NCBI GenBank assembly: GCA_964521105.1
Contig: CAZFPO010000049.1
Location: forward strand, 1-18,695
Direction of reading: 5' to 3'
Length of the DNA stretch: 18,695 nt
Source: JAQUGA01 sp964521105
GTDB taxonomy: Bacteria > Bacteroidota > Bacteroidia > Bacteroidales > WCHB1-69
Positions within the stretch are counted from its first letter, which is position 1, and each line of letters begins with the position of its first letter. This document shows, piece by piece, positions 8,654-17,492 of this stretch. Made by a program: the position numbers and the translations under genes. The notes under the pieces were generated by a model. That model was given only the letters and a program-made list of their open reading frames with translations, did not search any database and was not told where the DNA came from.

Positions 8654-9883
8654 ATGATTGAAAAGATTACAAAATCGGAACAAGCATTTGAACTTGAAGA
8701 CAAGTATGGTGCACACAATTATCATCCACTACCAGTTGTTATATCTAAAGGCGAAGGTGCATTTGTATGGGATGTTGAAGGAAAAAAATATTTCGATTTT
8801 TTATCTGCTTATTCGGCAGTTAATCAAGGACATTGTCATCCAAAAATTATTAATGCTCTAATTGATCAAGCACAACGTTGTACTCTTACTTCTCGTGCAT
8901 TTTATAATGACCAATTGGGTGTTTATGAAAAATTTATTACCGAATATTTTGGTTACGACAAAGTTTTACCTATGAATACCGGAGCAGAAGCAGATGAAAC
9001 TGCTTTAAAATTATGTCGTAAATGGGCTTATGAAAAAAAGGGCGTTCCCGAAAATCAAGCAAAAATAATTGTTTGTGAGGGAAACTTTCATGGAAGAACA
9101 ATTACTGTTATTTCCATGAGTAACGACCCAGATTCTTATGGCGGATTTGGTCCTTTTACACCTGGTTTCATTAAAATTCCATATAACGATTTAGGTGCTC
9201 TTGCAAAAGCTTTAGAAGATCCAAACGTTTCGGGCTTTCTTGTTGAACCTATTCAAGGTGAAGCTGGTGTTTTTGTACCCGAAGAAGGCTATTTGAAAAA
9301 AGCTTACGATTTATGCAAAGCTAAAAATGTATTGTTTATTGCAGATGAAGTTCAAACCGGAATTGCACGTACAGGAAAATTATTGGCTTGCGACCATGAA
9401 GACGTTAAACCTGATGTGTTAATATTAGGCAAAGCTCTTTCTGGTGGTGTTTTTCCAGTATCTGCTGTTTTGGCAAATAATGAAGTGATGCTATGTATTA
9501 AACCTGGTGAACACGGTTCTACTTTTGGTGGAAATCCAATAGCATGCCGTGTTGCTATTGCTGCTCTTCAAGTTGTTACTGACGAAAAATTAGCTGAAAA
9601 ATCCGAATACTTAGGAAAAATTTTCCGTGCTGAAATGAAAAAATTCCAAAGTCAAACCGATAGAATTGAATTAGTTCGTGGTAAAGGTTTACTTAATGCA
9701 GTAATCATTCGCCCTAAAGATGGAAAAGAAGCATGGGACGTATGCGTTCGCATGAAGGAGCTTGGAGTTTTAGCTAAACCTACACATGGACACATTATTC
9801 GTTTTGCACCACCATTGGTAATTACAGAAGAACAGTTAATGCAAGCAATTGAACTCATAAAAGAAGCTATTTTAACTGTTTAA
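8654..9883 (+). CDS. rocD: Ornithine--oxo-acid aminotransferase (409 aa)
   Basis: This class III PLP enzyme transfers the delta-amino group of ornithine to 2-oxoglutarate, giving glutamate semialdehyde (pyrroline-5-carboxylate), and links arginine, glutamate and proline metabolism. The sequence follows the ornithine aminotransferase pattern: YGAHNYHPLPVVISKGEGAF (18-37), AYSAVNQGHCHPKI (52-65), the PLP-phosphate loop MNTGAEADETALKLCRKW (107-124), FHGRTI (145-150), Asp231-Glu232 in IADEVQTGIARTGK, and Schiff-base Lys260 in LGKALSGGVFPVSA. EHGSTFGGNPIACRVA (286-301) is also diagnostic. It is full length. The gene has its own upstream promoter box and downstream terminator, so it is probably monocistronic. 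It acts in the cytoplasm. Confidence 0.93.
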   Translation: MIEKITKSEQAFELEDKYGAHNYHPLPVVISKGEGAFVWDVEGKKYFDFLSAYSAVNQGHCHPKIINALIDQAQRCTLTSRAFYNDQLGVYEKFITEYFGYDKVLPMNTGAEADETALKLCRKWAYEKKGVPENQAKIIVCEGNFHGRTITVISMSNDPDSYGGFGPFTPGFIKIPYNDLGALAKALEDPNVSGFLVEPIQGEAGVFVPEEGYLKKAYDLCKAKNVLFIADEVQTGIARTGKLLACDHEDVKPDVLILGKALSGGVFPVSAVLANNEVMLCIKPGEHGSTFGGNPIACRVAIAALQVVTDEKLAEKSEYLGKIFRAEMKKFQSQTDRIELVRGKGLLNAVIIRPKDGKEAWDVCVRMKELGVLAKPTHGHIIRFAPPLVITEEQLMQAIELIKEAILTV

Positions 9884-9901
9884 TATTATTTAAAAATAAT
9901 T

Positions 9902-9936
9902 AAAGGAGAGTAAATAATTTTCTCTCCTTTTTTTTT
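9902..9936 (+). terminator. Intrinsic terminator after rocD
   Basis: A perfect 9-bp stem (aaaggagag with ctctccttt) encloses an 11-nt loop and is followed by a run of T. It lies 18 nt after the rocD stop. The 130 bp to the next, converging gene hold nothing else recognisable. Confidence 0.85.
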
Positions 9937-10070
9937 ACCATAAAATATTCATTAAAAACAAGTTTTATATCGAAAAGAAAATATTTTTGTTAAAATTAAA
10001 GGTAGTATATAAAAAAGTGTGTATTTCAACATTTCAAATCGACAACATATATCTTTTAAAGAAAACGTAA

Positions 10071-10577
10071 TCAAAAAATTAAATCCAAAATATCATCATC
10101 AATATCCGAATTATGTGAGTTTCCATCAGGATTATCTTTATCGTAAAAATATACTGGTAGTTTTACAAATAAGCCGGGTGCAAAATAGTCTTTTTTTAGA
10201 ACCCTACGGTAACGCATATCGATTCCGGCAAAACAACTAAGCCATGCTGAAGTTTGAAATCCTGGAACAACATAAAATGGCTTTGTACCAATTTCAACCA
10301 AAGGACCAGCCGAAACTCCTAAAAATCCAATTCCTGTTTGAAATTCAGAATAAATCCTAATTTTATGCTTGTCAAATTCAATCCCACCGTCTATACTAAC
10401 TGGTAGAACATACACATTCCAATACGCAGTTTCCAAAGCAAACGAAGCGGTAACTTTTTCACCACCAAAATTAACATGAAGCATGGGTCCAACTGTCCAT
10501 ATTTCTTGGGATTTTACTTTTACATTTGATAATACAAGCAATAAACTAAATATTACGGTTTTTAAAAACAATTTCAT
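10071..10577 (-). CDS. Exported protein of unknown function (168 aa)
   Basis: I do not recognise the family. A signal peptide is clear (MKLFLKTVIFSLLLVLSN, cleavage near KSQ at 22-24). The mature part alternates short hydrophobic strands with Gly and aromatic residues (VGPMLHVNFGGEKV, FQTGIGFLGVSAGPLVEIG), as in small outer-membrane beta-barrels. It also has a cysteine in WLSCFAGIDMRYRR and an acidic tail NSHNSDIDDDILDLIF. Its ATG overlaps the cinA stop in an ATGA, so translation is probably coupled to cinA. It is the last gene of the amidase-MCE-cinA operon. That setting favours an envelope role, but no more can be said. Confidence 0.75.
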   Translation of the reverse strand: MKLFLKTVIFSLLLVLSNVKVKSQEIWTVGPMLHVNFGGEKVTASFALETAYWNVYVLPVSIDGGIEFDKHKIRIYSEFQTGIGFLGVSAGPLVEIGTKPFYVVPGFQTSAWLSCFAGIDMRYRRVLKKDYFAPGLFVKLPVYFYDKDNPDGNSHNSDIDDDILDLIF

Positions 10578-11818
10578 AGAAGTATTTTTTCTTTAATTAG
10601 CATTAATCGTAAAATATTTAAACTTTCAAAAGCAGCTCTTTTAATATTTACTAATCTATCATTTCCAAATACATATTGTTTAGCCTCAATCCTTTTCCCA
10701 TTGGATACTGAAATCCATACATAACCAACTGGTTTATTTTCAGTTGCACCATTTGGACCAGCAATTCCAGTAATCGCAATTGAATAATTAGTCTTCGTTA
10801 AATTATTTACTCCTTCAACCATTTCAATCGCTGTTTCGCGGCTAACAGCTCCATATTTTTTTAAAGTTGAATTTTTCACCCCTAATATATTCATTTTTAG
10901 TTCATTAGAATATGAAACAACTCCACCCTGAAAAAATTGGGAACTCCCTGAAATACTGGTTATTATATGCGATAAATAACCACCAGTGCAACTTTCGGCA
11001 ACACTTAATGTAGAATTTAAGCGATTAAGCATATTTCCAATATTTCCAACTAAGTTTTCATTATCATAGCCCCATATTGCATCGCCAATTATTGAATTTA
11101 ATTGAGATATTAAAAGTTCACATTGCTTTGTTAATTCGTTTAAATTTTCTCCCTCAATACTTACGCGAATTTTTACATCACCCGGTTCAGGGAGATAAGC
11201 AATTTGGACATTTGAAGGAATAGAAGCCTCCCACTCCATCAACATTTGTTGCAAATGCGATTCGGGAATTCCTATGGTATGAATAATTCGATGATGAAAT
11301 ATTTTTCCAAAACTTTTTTGAGTAAGAATTGGAATTACTTCATCTAACATCATTTTTTGCATTTCAAATGGAACTCCTTGTAAGGCAAAAATATGCTTAT
11401 TGTCAAATTCAATGTACATTCCAGGTGCTGTTCCTAATGTGTTTAATAAAACCTTACAACCTTTAATTACAAACGCTTGTTGACGATTTAACTCCGAAAC
11501 ATCCATTCCTCGTCTTTCAAATAATTGCTTAATATTTTCAAAAGTTGGTTGATGAAATTCGAGCGATGATTTCACATAGTCAACTAAACATTTTTTAGTA
11601 ATATCATCGTTGGTTGGTCCTAAGCCTCCTGTGATTATGATAATTCCTTTTGATTGGTTTAGAGCATCATTTATCGCAAAAAAATCATCTGGAACCACTA
11701 ATGTTTTTTCGGTTTTGATTCCAATTTCGTATAATGATTTTGAAATAAATGTAGCATTTGTATTTACTACTGAACCATTAAGCAACTCATTTCCAATAGT
11801 TATAATTATTGCATTCAT
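10574..11818 (-). CDS. cinA: CinA-family protein: MoCF-like domain plus nicotinamide-nucleotide amidase domain (414 aa)
   Basis: This is full-length two-domain CinA. The N-terminal COG1058/MoaB-like domain starts IITIGNELLNGSVVNTNA (5-22) and carries GGLGPTNDD (64-72). The C-terminal amidase domain (about 255-405) has LSVAESCTGG (271-280) with the probable nucleophile Ser276, QGGVVSYSNELKMNILGV (297-314), YGAVSRETA (322-330) and ITGIAGPNGAT (349-359). In characterised relatives the C-terminal domain deamidates NMN to NaMN in pyridine-nucleotide recycling, and the N-terminal domain can act as an ADP-ribose pyrophosphatase; the competence link is historical. The protein is cytoplasmic. The gene starts 22 nt after the MCE gene and overlaps the next gene by 4 nt, so it belongs to the same operon. 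Confidence 0.92.
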   Translation of the reverse strand: MNAIIITIGNELLNGSVVNTNATFISKSLYEIGIKTEKTLVVPDDFFAINDALNQSKGIIIITGGLGPTNDDITKKCLVDYVKSSLEFHQPTFENIKQLFERRGMDVSELNRQQAFVIKGCKVLLNTLGTAPGMYIEFDNKHIFALQGVPFEMQKMMLDEVIPILTQKSFGKIFHHRIIHTIGIPESHLQQMLMEWEASIPSNVQIAYLPEPGDVKIRVSIEGENLNELTKQCELLISQLNSIIGDAIWGYDNENLVGNIGNMLNRLNSTLSVAESCTGGYLSHIITSISGSSQFFQGGVVSYSNELKMNILGVKNSTLKKYGAVSRETAIEMVEGVNNLTKTNYSIAITGIAGPNGATENKPVGYVWISVSNGKRIEAKQYVFGNDRLVNIKRAAFESLNILRLMLIKEKILL

Positions 11819-11840
11819 AAAATTTAATAAAAACTAAAGT

Positions 11841-12821
11841 CTATTTCTTTTTGGATTTATCTTTCCTTCCAAAAACTGAAACACTAACATAGCGTTTTGG
11901 GTTTTCTTTTAAATCTTTTAATAACAGATTTAAATTATCACTTGCATTTTGAAGATTAATGTATAATGAATCATTGGTAGCTAATTGTCCAAGGGACCCT
12001 TGACCTTGATTAATTTTATCCAACAATACTTTTACTTGTTCAAAGGTAGTAGCAATATTATTTATTGTATTGGAAAGATTTGCTTTAGCAATGGTGTCGC
12101 TTATATTTGAAAAATTATTTAATGCATTTGATATTTTGTCGTTATTATCTTTTAAATTATGGGTAATCGACTCGATATTATTAATGATATTTGAAAGTTT
12201 ATTTTTATCCTTACTAAGCACCTGGTCAACACTGCTCAACGATCCATTTAAATGAATTATTGTTTGTTTAATATTTTCGAAACTACTAATTAAATTATTC
12301 TTAGTTTCGGTATTAAAAATCATAGACATTGATGATACAATTGAATCAATAGATGTTAGGATACTTTCGGCTTTTATTTTTATGGGAGTAAATTGAGTTG
12401 CCACTTCATCAATTAAACTGGATTGAACTTCGGGTATTAATAAATCACCATTTTTAGCCTCGCCATAGTCGCCTAAAATAATTTGCACGGCTTTTGAACC
12501 AAGCAAATCCGAATTAATAATCCGAGCTTTAGAATTTTTAGGAATGAGTACATCTTTATTTATAGTAAATTCCACCCTTACCTTTCCCGATTTATCATCG
12601 GTAAAATACATATCAGTAACTAAACCTATTCGGAAACCGTTTAACAAAACTGGGTTAGCTGTCATTAATCCACTAACATTGTCATAATCGGCATAAAATT
12701 TTCGAGTTTTTTGAAGTAAATCACTTCCTTTCAAAAAATTTATACCCCAAACAAAGACCACAAGTGCAAAAATAAAAATTAACGCAATTTTTGATTCTCT
12801 ATTGAGTTTAATACTTTTCAT
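11841..12821 (-). CDS. MCE/MlaD family lipid-transport protein (326 aa)
   Basis: An N-terminal transmembrane anchor (about residues 11-30, KIALIFIFALVVFVWGINFL) is followed by a single MCE domain (about 37-116). Visible are the strand FYADYDNVSGL, VLLNGFRIGLVTDMYF, and RIINSDLLGSKAVQIILGD. The remaining ~190 residues are polar and helical with long heptad-like stretches (DSIVSSMSM, then LNGSLSSVDQVLSKDKNKLS), probably a coiled-coil needle or bundle into the periplasm. MCE proteins form hexameric rings that pass phospholipids between the membranes, as MlaD does. In Bacteroidota a single MCE gene often sits beside an amidase and opposite LptD, exactly as here. No Mla ATPase or permease gene is in the window. 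Confidence 0.88.
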   Translation of the reverse strand: MKSIKLNRESKIALIFIFALVVFVWGINFLKGSDLLQKTRKFYADYDNVSGLMTANPVLLNGFRIGLVTDMYFTDDKSGKVRVEFTINKDVLIPKNSKARIINSDLLGSKAVQIILGDYGEAKNGDLLIPEVQSSLIDEVATQFTPIKIKAESILTSIDSIVSSMSMIFNTETKNNLISSFENIKQTIIHLNGSLSSVDQVLSKDKNKLSNIINNIESITHNLKDNNDKISNALNNFSNISDTIAKANLSNTINNIATTFEQVKVLLDKINQGQGSLGQLATNDSLYINLQNASDNLNLLLKDLKENPKRYVSVSVFGRKDKSKKK

Positions 12822-12862
12822 GAGGTTTTAACTTAATTTGTCAAAAGTACTTATAAAATAAA

Positions 12863-14119
12863 TTAGTTCGTCTTATTTAATAATTTTATAGCTTCGGAAG
12901 TAGAAATTCTAACTTTATCTTTAAAAGCAACAATAAAAGCATCTTTATATCCAATGCTTCGAATAAATTTTAAATGTTCATTAGCACCTTTCATGTTAAT
13001 TTCACAGCCAGATGTATACTTAAATATTCCGTCTTGAACATATTTTTCAACACAAGGAACATTTAAAAACTCTTTACTATCGATTGGCATATCAGTATTA
13101 TACGATGTAAATTGGACTTTAAAAACAACACCAGTGTCGGAAACACATTTAGGCATGTAAACAGGGATAGAGTCGATATTTTTAGTATTGTTATTTAAAA
13201 ATATTTTAGTTAATTCGTCAGTTTTTATTGTTAGTGTGTCTTCTTTTTTTTTTGTACTATTTATAGAATCTAGTGGATTTTTAACTTCATTATATTTTGT
13301 GATATTCGTATAAATTGGTTTAAAGGTTTTATCTGTCCCACCTTCAATTGAATGTTTGTATTGAGCAAATGCATTAACAATAGCTTTTGCAATAGAATTT
13401 TGACCCTCATCAGACTTCAAAAATGTTTCATCGTTTGGGTTACTAATAAATCCTGTCTCAATTAAAATACCAGGCATTGAAGTTTTATACAAAACCAAAA
13501 ATCCTGCTTGTTTAACTCCCCTATTGTAAAAATTAATTTTATTAACCATTTGATTTTGAACGTTTGTAGCTAATGTTAAACTATTATTTAAATACAAATT
13601 TTGAAATAATGAAAAAATAATGTACGCTTCGGCTGAATTAGGATTAAACCCATTATATCGGTCGATATAATCATCTTCTAACAAAATTGAAGCATTTTCT
13701 TTTTTCGCAACTTCTAAATTTGCTGCCGATTTATGATTTCCCATAACAAAAACTTCAGTACCAAAAGCAACTTTTTTAGGGGCAGCATTACAATGTATCG
13801 AAATAAATAAATCAGCCTTGTTTTTGTTTGCAATATCAGCTCGTTTGAACAACTCAACAAAAACATCGGTTTTCCGAGTATAAACTACTTTAACATTTGG
13901 AAAATTCTCTGTTATTAATTTACCTAATTTTAATGCAATTGAAAGAGTAACATCTTTTTCTTTTGTTTTATAATAACCAACAGCACCCGGATCGGTTCCT
14001 CCATGTCCGGCATCAATTACAACACATTTTACTTTTGGCGTCAATAGCGAATTTGAAGCATGCGTCAAACTAGTTATTATTAATAAAACTAAAATTATAA
14101 ACAAACGATGAAACGCCAT
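12863..14119 (-). CDS. N-acetylmuramoyl-L-alanine amidase (Amidase_3), exported (418 aa)
   Basis: This zinc amidase cleaves the bond between MurNAc and L-alanine in peptidoglycan, usually in daughter-cell separation or wall turnover. A signal peptide (1-21) precedes VVIDAGHGGTDPGAVG (33-48). The zinc ligands are His39, Glu54 in KTKEKD, and His109 in FISIHCNAAP; the catalytic glutamate is Glu221 in ILIETGFISNPND. An AmiC-type insert lies about 128-162. The C-terminal ~95 residues (VVFKVQFTSYNTDMP, then GYKDAFIVAFKDKVRI near the end) resemble the SPOR-like tail often found on Bacteroidota amidases. It is the first gene of a minus-strand operon with MCE, cinA and an exported protein, and is divergent from lptD. 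The -7 box at 14166-14173 probably drives the operon. Confidence 0.92.
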   Translation of the reverse strand: MAFHRLFIILVLLIITSLTHASNSLLTPKVKCVVIDAGHGGTDPGAVGYYKTKEKDVTLSIALKLGKLITENFPNVKVVYTRKTDVFVELFKRADIANKNKADLFISIHCNAAPKKVAFGTEVFVMGNHKSAANLEVAKKENASILLEDDYIDRYNGFNPNSAEAYIIFSLFQNLYLNNSLTLATNVQNQMVNKINFYNRGVKQAGFLVLYKTSMPGILIETGFISNPNDETFLKSDEGQNSIAKAIVNAFAQYKHSIEGGTDKTFKPIYTNITKYNEVKNPLDSINSTKKKEDTLTIKTDELTKIFLNNNTKNIDSIPVYMPKCVSDTGVVFKVQFTSYNTDMPIDSKEFLNVPCVEKYVQDGIFKYTSGCEINMKGANEHLKFIRSIGYKDAFIVAFKDKVRISTSEAIKLLNKTN

Positions 14120-14165
14120 AATGATATTTTGATTAGTTTTGACCTTTAAAAATTAACTAATACGA

Positions 14166-14173
14166 CAAAATTA
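14166..14173 (-). promoter_or_regulatory. Candidate -7 box for the amidase-MCE-cinA operon
   Basis: On the minus strand this reads TAATTTTG, a full match to TAnnTTTG, 47 nt before the amidase start at 14119. It lies in the 102-bp divergent region shared with lptD, where no equally good plus-strand box is seen. Confidence 0.5.
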
Positions 14174-14221
14174 ATAAATTTCTGAAACTATTGTAATATT
14201 TTGATTTTTGATTTTCAAAAA

Positions 14222-16885
14222 ATGTTCCAAAAACTAATATATACTTTTACCTTACTCATTTTTACAAGTTGTTTAGTGTTTTCACAAAACGACACGATTA
14301 AGCCTATTAATCAGAAAATTAGAAATTTACAAACCACAAAAGACACTGCTCATAAAACGAATAATATTGTTATTGAAAAAAAAGATACGATTAAAACATC
14401 TCTTGATAGTATCGTCGTTGTAGATAACAAAGATACAATTTCGCACGAAAAAGATGGTGTTGTAATTTCAAAAAATGCAATAAAAACCCGAATAGATTAC
14501 CAAGCAATCGACTCAATTCGATTTGATGTAAAAAACAAACGAACGTATTTATATTTTAAAGCAAATATTAATTATGAAGACTTACATCTGGAATCTGATT
14601 ATGTAGAAATTGATATGCAAAAAGGTGAAATTCATGCTCAAGGGGCTTCAGATTCTGTGGGTGTTATTAAAGGAAAGCCCATATTTAAACAAGGTGAGCA
14701 AGAGTTTAAAACCGAAAAAATGTCGTACAATTTCAACACAAAAAAAGGGGTGATTTATTCAGTTATAACTCAAGAAGGCGAAGGATTTATGCACGGTACC
14801 AAAATTAAAAAATATCAAGACAATACAACCTTTGTTGAGTCAGGGAAATACACTACTTGTGATGAAACATGCCCACATTTTGAATTAGCATTCCAAAAAG
14901 CCAAGGTAATTCCTGATAATAAAATTATAACAGGTCCTGCTTATCTTAAAATTGAAGGTATTCCTACTCCATTAGCTATTCCATTTGGTTATTTCCCAAA
15001 TAAAAAAGGTCGTGCTAGTGGAATTATTGTTCCAAGTTATGGCGAATCGGCAAATCGAGGGTTTTATTTTGAAAATGGAGGATTTTATTGGGGAGTGAAC
15101 GACAATTTAGACATTTCGTTTTTGGGCGATATTTATACTCGTGGAAGTTGGGCTGGAAAAATTCGTTCAAATTATATTAAACGATATAAGTTTAAAGGAA
15201 ACCTTGATTTGGCTTATGCTCAAAACAAGATAGGTGAAATAAATACGTTAGAATATCAAAGATCAAACGATTTTATGTTCCGTTGGTCGCACCAACAAGA
15301 CCCAAAAGCTCACCCTGTTCGCCGGTTTTCGGCTGATGTTAATATTTTGAGTAATCAGTTTTCAAAATTTAATCCTACTAGTGCAAACGACTATTTAAGC
15401 AACACTTTTCAATCTGGGATTTCCTATTCTACAACTTTTAATAGTAAATATAATCTATCCGCAAATATTCGCCATTCTCAAAACACCATTACACGACAGG
15501 TTGATATGTCGCTTCCCGAAGTTAATTTTTCGGTAAATCGGTTTTATCCTCTTCGAAAAAAAATCCGACAAGGTAATTTAAAATGGTACGAAAATATTAG
15601 TATGTCGTACCAAACTAATTTAAGAAACAAAATTACTACGATCGATACACTCCTATTTACTTCTAATGTTTTTGATAAAATGCAAAATGGAATAAAACAT
15701 TCCATTCCTATTAATTCAAGCATTAAAGTGCTAAAATTTTTCAGTTGGAACAATTCGGCAAACTATACCGAACGTTGGTATACAAAAACCATCGAAAAAA
15801 ACTGGTATAATAGCATTTATAATAACGACACAGTGCCTAATTATATCAAAACTGACTACATCAATGGATTTACTGCTGCCCGCGATTTTAATTTTTCATC
15901 ATCACTAACTACAAAACTTTATGGGTTAATTCAATTTAAAAAAGGAAAAATTAAAGCGTTCAGACATGTAGTAACTCCAACTTTAAATTATTCATATAAT
16001 CCAAATTTCGGTTCTCAAAAATGGGGGTATTATAAATATTACCTCGACCAATATGGGAACAAACAGCGGTATTCTATCTTTGAAAATAGTTTATATGGCT
16101 CACCTCCTGGACAAGAATCTAGTTTAATCAACTTTAGTCTTGCAAATAATATCGAAGCTAAAATTAGGAGCCGTAAAGATAGTTCTGAATATAAAAAAGT
16201 TATCATTATCGAAAATTTAAGTCTTTCCACGGCATATAATTTTGCACTCGATTCGTTACAATGGATTCCTTTAGTTATTAATGGTCGCTCAACACTATTT
16301 AAAAACCTATACGTAACCTATAATAGCGTTTGGGACCCATATTCATTAAGCGAAAATGGTAAACGTAATAGTCAGTTGGAAATTACCAAAAATAAAAAAC
16401 TTTTTAGAAGAACTTCTACCGATTGGAACTTCAGTTTAAATTTGGCTATAAATCAGGAATTATTCGACAAACTTATTAATAAATCCGACCCAAAAGCTAC
16501 CGAAAAAACTACAACTACATCAAGCTCTCAAAATCAGTCCCAAAAATGGAATTTCAACATTAACTATAATTTGTACTATTTCAATCGATTAAACCCCCAA
16601 CTGTTAGGTTTTGAAGACGATGTTACGCAAACAATAGGCTTACAAGGCGAATTTCATCTTACACCAAAATGGAAAATTAATTTAATGACAAATTACGACT
16701 TTAAAAATAAAGATTTCACTTATAGTTCCATAGATATTTATCGAGATTTACACTGCTGGGAAATGCATTTTAACTGGATTCCTTTTGGATTTCGTAAAAG
16801 TTGGAACTTTAGCATTAATGTAAAAGCATCAGTTTTACAAGACCTAAAATACATCTTGAAAAAAGATTTTAGAGACGCCCTATAA
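14222..16885 (+). CDS. lptD: LPS-assembly outer-membrane protein LptD (887 aa)
   Basis: This is the Bacteroidota form of the LptD/OstA translocon, which places lipopolysaccharide in the outer leaflet. I chose ATG 14222 because it puts a normal signal peptide at the start (MFQKLIYTFTLLIF, ending VFSQ); the TTG at 14201 would only add seven residues. After a low-complexity Asp/Lys/Thr linker, a jellyroll domain runs about 95-240 (LHLESDYVEIDMQKGEI, then EEKMSYNF-like strands and YTTCDETCPHFELAF with the Cys pair). The plug-to-barrel transition PLAIPFGYFPNKKGRASGI follows, then a long 26-strand-type barrel rich in aromatics to the end. It is full length. It is divergent from the amidase-MCE operon, a sensible envelope-biogenesis pairing. 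The other Lpt genes are not in the window. Confidence 0.9.
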   Translation: MFQKLIYTFTLLIFTSCLVFSQNDTIKPINQKIRNLQTTKDTAHKTNNIVIEKKDTIKTSLDSIVVVDNKDTISHEKDGVVISKNAIKTRIDYQAIDSIRFDVKNKRTYLYFKANINYEDLHLESDYVEIDMQKGEIHAQGASDSVGVIKGKPIFKQGEQEFKTEKMSYNFNTKKGVIYSVITQEGEGFMHGTKIKKYQDNTTFVESGKYTTCDETCPHFELAFQKAKVIPDNKIITGPAYLKIEGIPTPLAIPFGYFPNKKGRASGIIVPSYGESANRGFYFENGGFYWGVNDNLDISFLGDIYTRGSWAGKIRSNYIKRYKFKGNLDLAYAQNKIGEINTLEYQRSNDFMFRWSHQQDPKAHPVRRFSADVNILSNQFSKFNPTSANDYLSNTFQSGISYSTTFNSKYNLSANIRHSQNTITRQVDMSLPEVNFSVNRFYPLRKKIRQGNLKWYENISMSYQTNLRNKITTIDTLLFTSNVFDKMQNGIKHSIPINSSIKVLKFFSWNNSANYTERWYTKTIEKNWYNSIYNNDTVPNYIKTDYINGFTAARDFNFSSSLTTKLYGLIQFKKGKIKAFRHVVTPTLNYSYNPNFGSQKWGYYKYYLDQYGNKQRYSIFENSLYGSPPGQESSLINFSLANNIEAKIRSRKDSSEYKKVIIIENLSLSTAYNFALDSLQWIPLVINGRSTLFKNLYVTYNSVWDPYSLSENGKRNSQLEITKNKKLFRRTSTDWNFSLNLAINQELFDKLINKSDPKATEKTTTTSSSQNQSQKWNFNINYNLYYFNRLNPQLLGFEDDVTQTIGLQGEFHLTPKWKINLMTNYDFKNKDFTYSSIDIYRDLHCWEMHFNWIPFGFRKSWNFSINVKASVLQDLKYILKKDFRDAL

Positions 16886-16946
16886 AATTATTTTCACTGT
16901 TTATCAATCTTTTAAACAAGTAAATAAAAAATTCTCAAATTAAAAT

Positions 16947-16976
16947 TTTGTTTTACAAAATAAAGTATTACTTTTG
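16947..16976 (+). promoter_or_regulatory. Promoter of the tRNA-Val gene
   Basis: TTTG (16947-16950), an 18-nt spacer and TACTTTTG (16969-16976) match the Bacteroidota -33/-7 pattern. Transcription would start near 16983 and leave a ~28-nt leader before the mature tRNA 5' end. No other clear promoter is seen between here and the two downstream nuclease genes, so they may depend on read-through from this one. Confidence 0.65.
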
Positions 16977-17010
16977 CAAAGTTATTTAACCGACAATTTT
17001 ACATATTTAA

Positions 17011-17085
17011 GGGAGATTAGCTCAGTCGGTTCAGAGCACCTGCCTTACAAGCAGGGGGTCACTGGTTCGAGCCCAGTATCTCCCA
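17011..17085 (+). tRNA. tRNA-Val (anticodon TAC)
   Basis: The cloverleaf is complete. The acceptor gggagat pairs with atctccc (17078-17084) with discriminator A (17085). U8-A9 are present. The D-stem is gctc/gagc. The anticodon stem is cctgc/gcagg with loop cttacaa, giving anticodon TAC at 17046-17048. The variable loop is gggtc. The T-stem is actgg/ccagt with loop ttcgagc. CCA is not encoded. This intact gene is the parent of the two altered tRNA-like segments downstream. Confidence 0.97.
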
Positions 17086-17086
17086 C

Positions 17087-17113
17087 AAAGCCTCGCAATA
17101 GTGGGGCTTTTTT
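17087..17113 (+). terminator. Intrinsic terminator of tRNA-Val (unit copy 1)
   Basis: aaagcctc pairs with ggggcttt (one T:G pair) around a gcaatagt-type loop and runs into six T. It begins 2 nt after the tRNA and ends 14 nt before the nuclease ATG. Confidence 0.8.
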
Positions 17114-17127
17114 AATTTTTTAATTCA

Positions 17128-17379
17128 ATGTATTACACTTACATCTTATTCAGTCTTTCTAAAAAGTCATTTTATATTGGTTCAGCAAATAATATTTTCG
17201 ACCGTTATAGTCGTCATAATAATGGGCGTAACTTAGCCACAAAAAATGGCAGACCTTGGACTTTGGTTTATTTTGAAATTCATCAAAACAGAGCTGATTC
17301 TGTTCAACGTGAATTGTTTTTTAAAAAGAAAAAAAGTAAAGTTTTTTTATTCAAATATTGCTTCCCTTATCTTTTATAG
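17128..17379 (+). CDS. Small GIY-YIG nuclease, unit copy 1 (83 aa)
   Basis: This is a single-domain GIY-YIG protein: MYYTYILF start, YIG at 16-18, Arg26 and His30 (DRYSRHNNG), PWTLVY at 43-48 and Glu62 in QRELFF. Active-site positions are retained, so it is probably not a dead copy. The C terminus is unusual: after RELFFKKKKSK it ends VFLFKYCFPYLL rather than the basic helix of most relatives. The stop codon TAG (17377-17379) is made of the U8-A9-G10 bases of the downstream tRNA-like segment. The gene follows the tRNA terminator with no promoter of its own visible. It differs clearly from the nuclease at 110-361. The likely target is DNA; a role in mobilising the unit or acting on the tRNA-like fold is inference only. 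Confidence 0.85.
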   Translation: MYYTYILFSLSKKSFYIGSANNIFDRYSRHNNGRNLATKNGRPWTLVYFEIHQNRADSVQRELFFKKKKSKVFLFKYCFPYLL

Positions 17380-17396
17380 CTCAGTCGGTTCAGAGT

Positions 17397-17458
17397 ATTC
17401 CGATTTACAGTTTCTAAAATTTGCTCTTGTGCAAATTTAAAGAAACTGTTTATCGGAA
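17397..17458 (+). repeat. Hairpin H1 (copy 1), replacing the anticodon arm
   Basis: Three stacked helices, 24 bp in all: ttccgat/atcggaa (17398-17404 with 17452-17458), acagtttct/agaaactgt (17407-17415 with 17441-17449), and aaatttgc/gcaaattt (17417-17424 with 17431-17438). Small internal loops separate them and the apical loop is tcttgt. It opens with the 13-nt motif attccgatttaca that also opens H2. Confidence 0.9.
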
Positions 17459-17492
17459 GGGTCACTGGTTCGAGCCCAGTTGAGTTTACGAA

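Noticed and set aside
10019..10240. 73-aa plus-strand frame
   Set aside because: It overlaps the exported protein on the minus strand, and has no motif or promoter.
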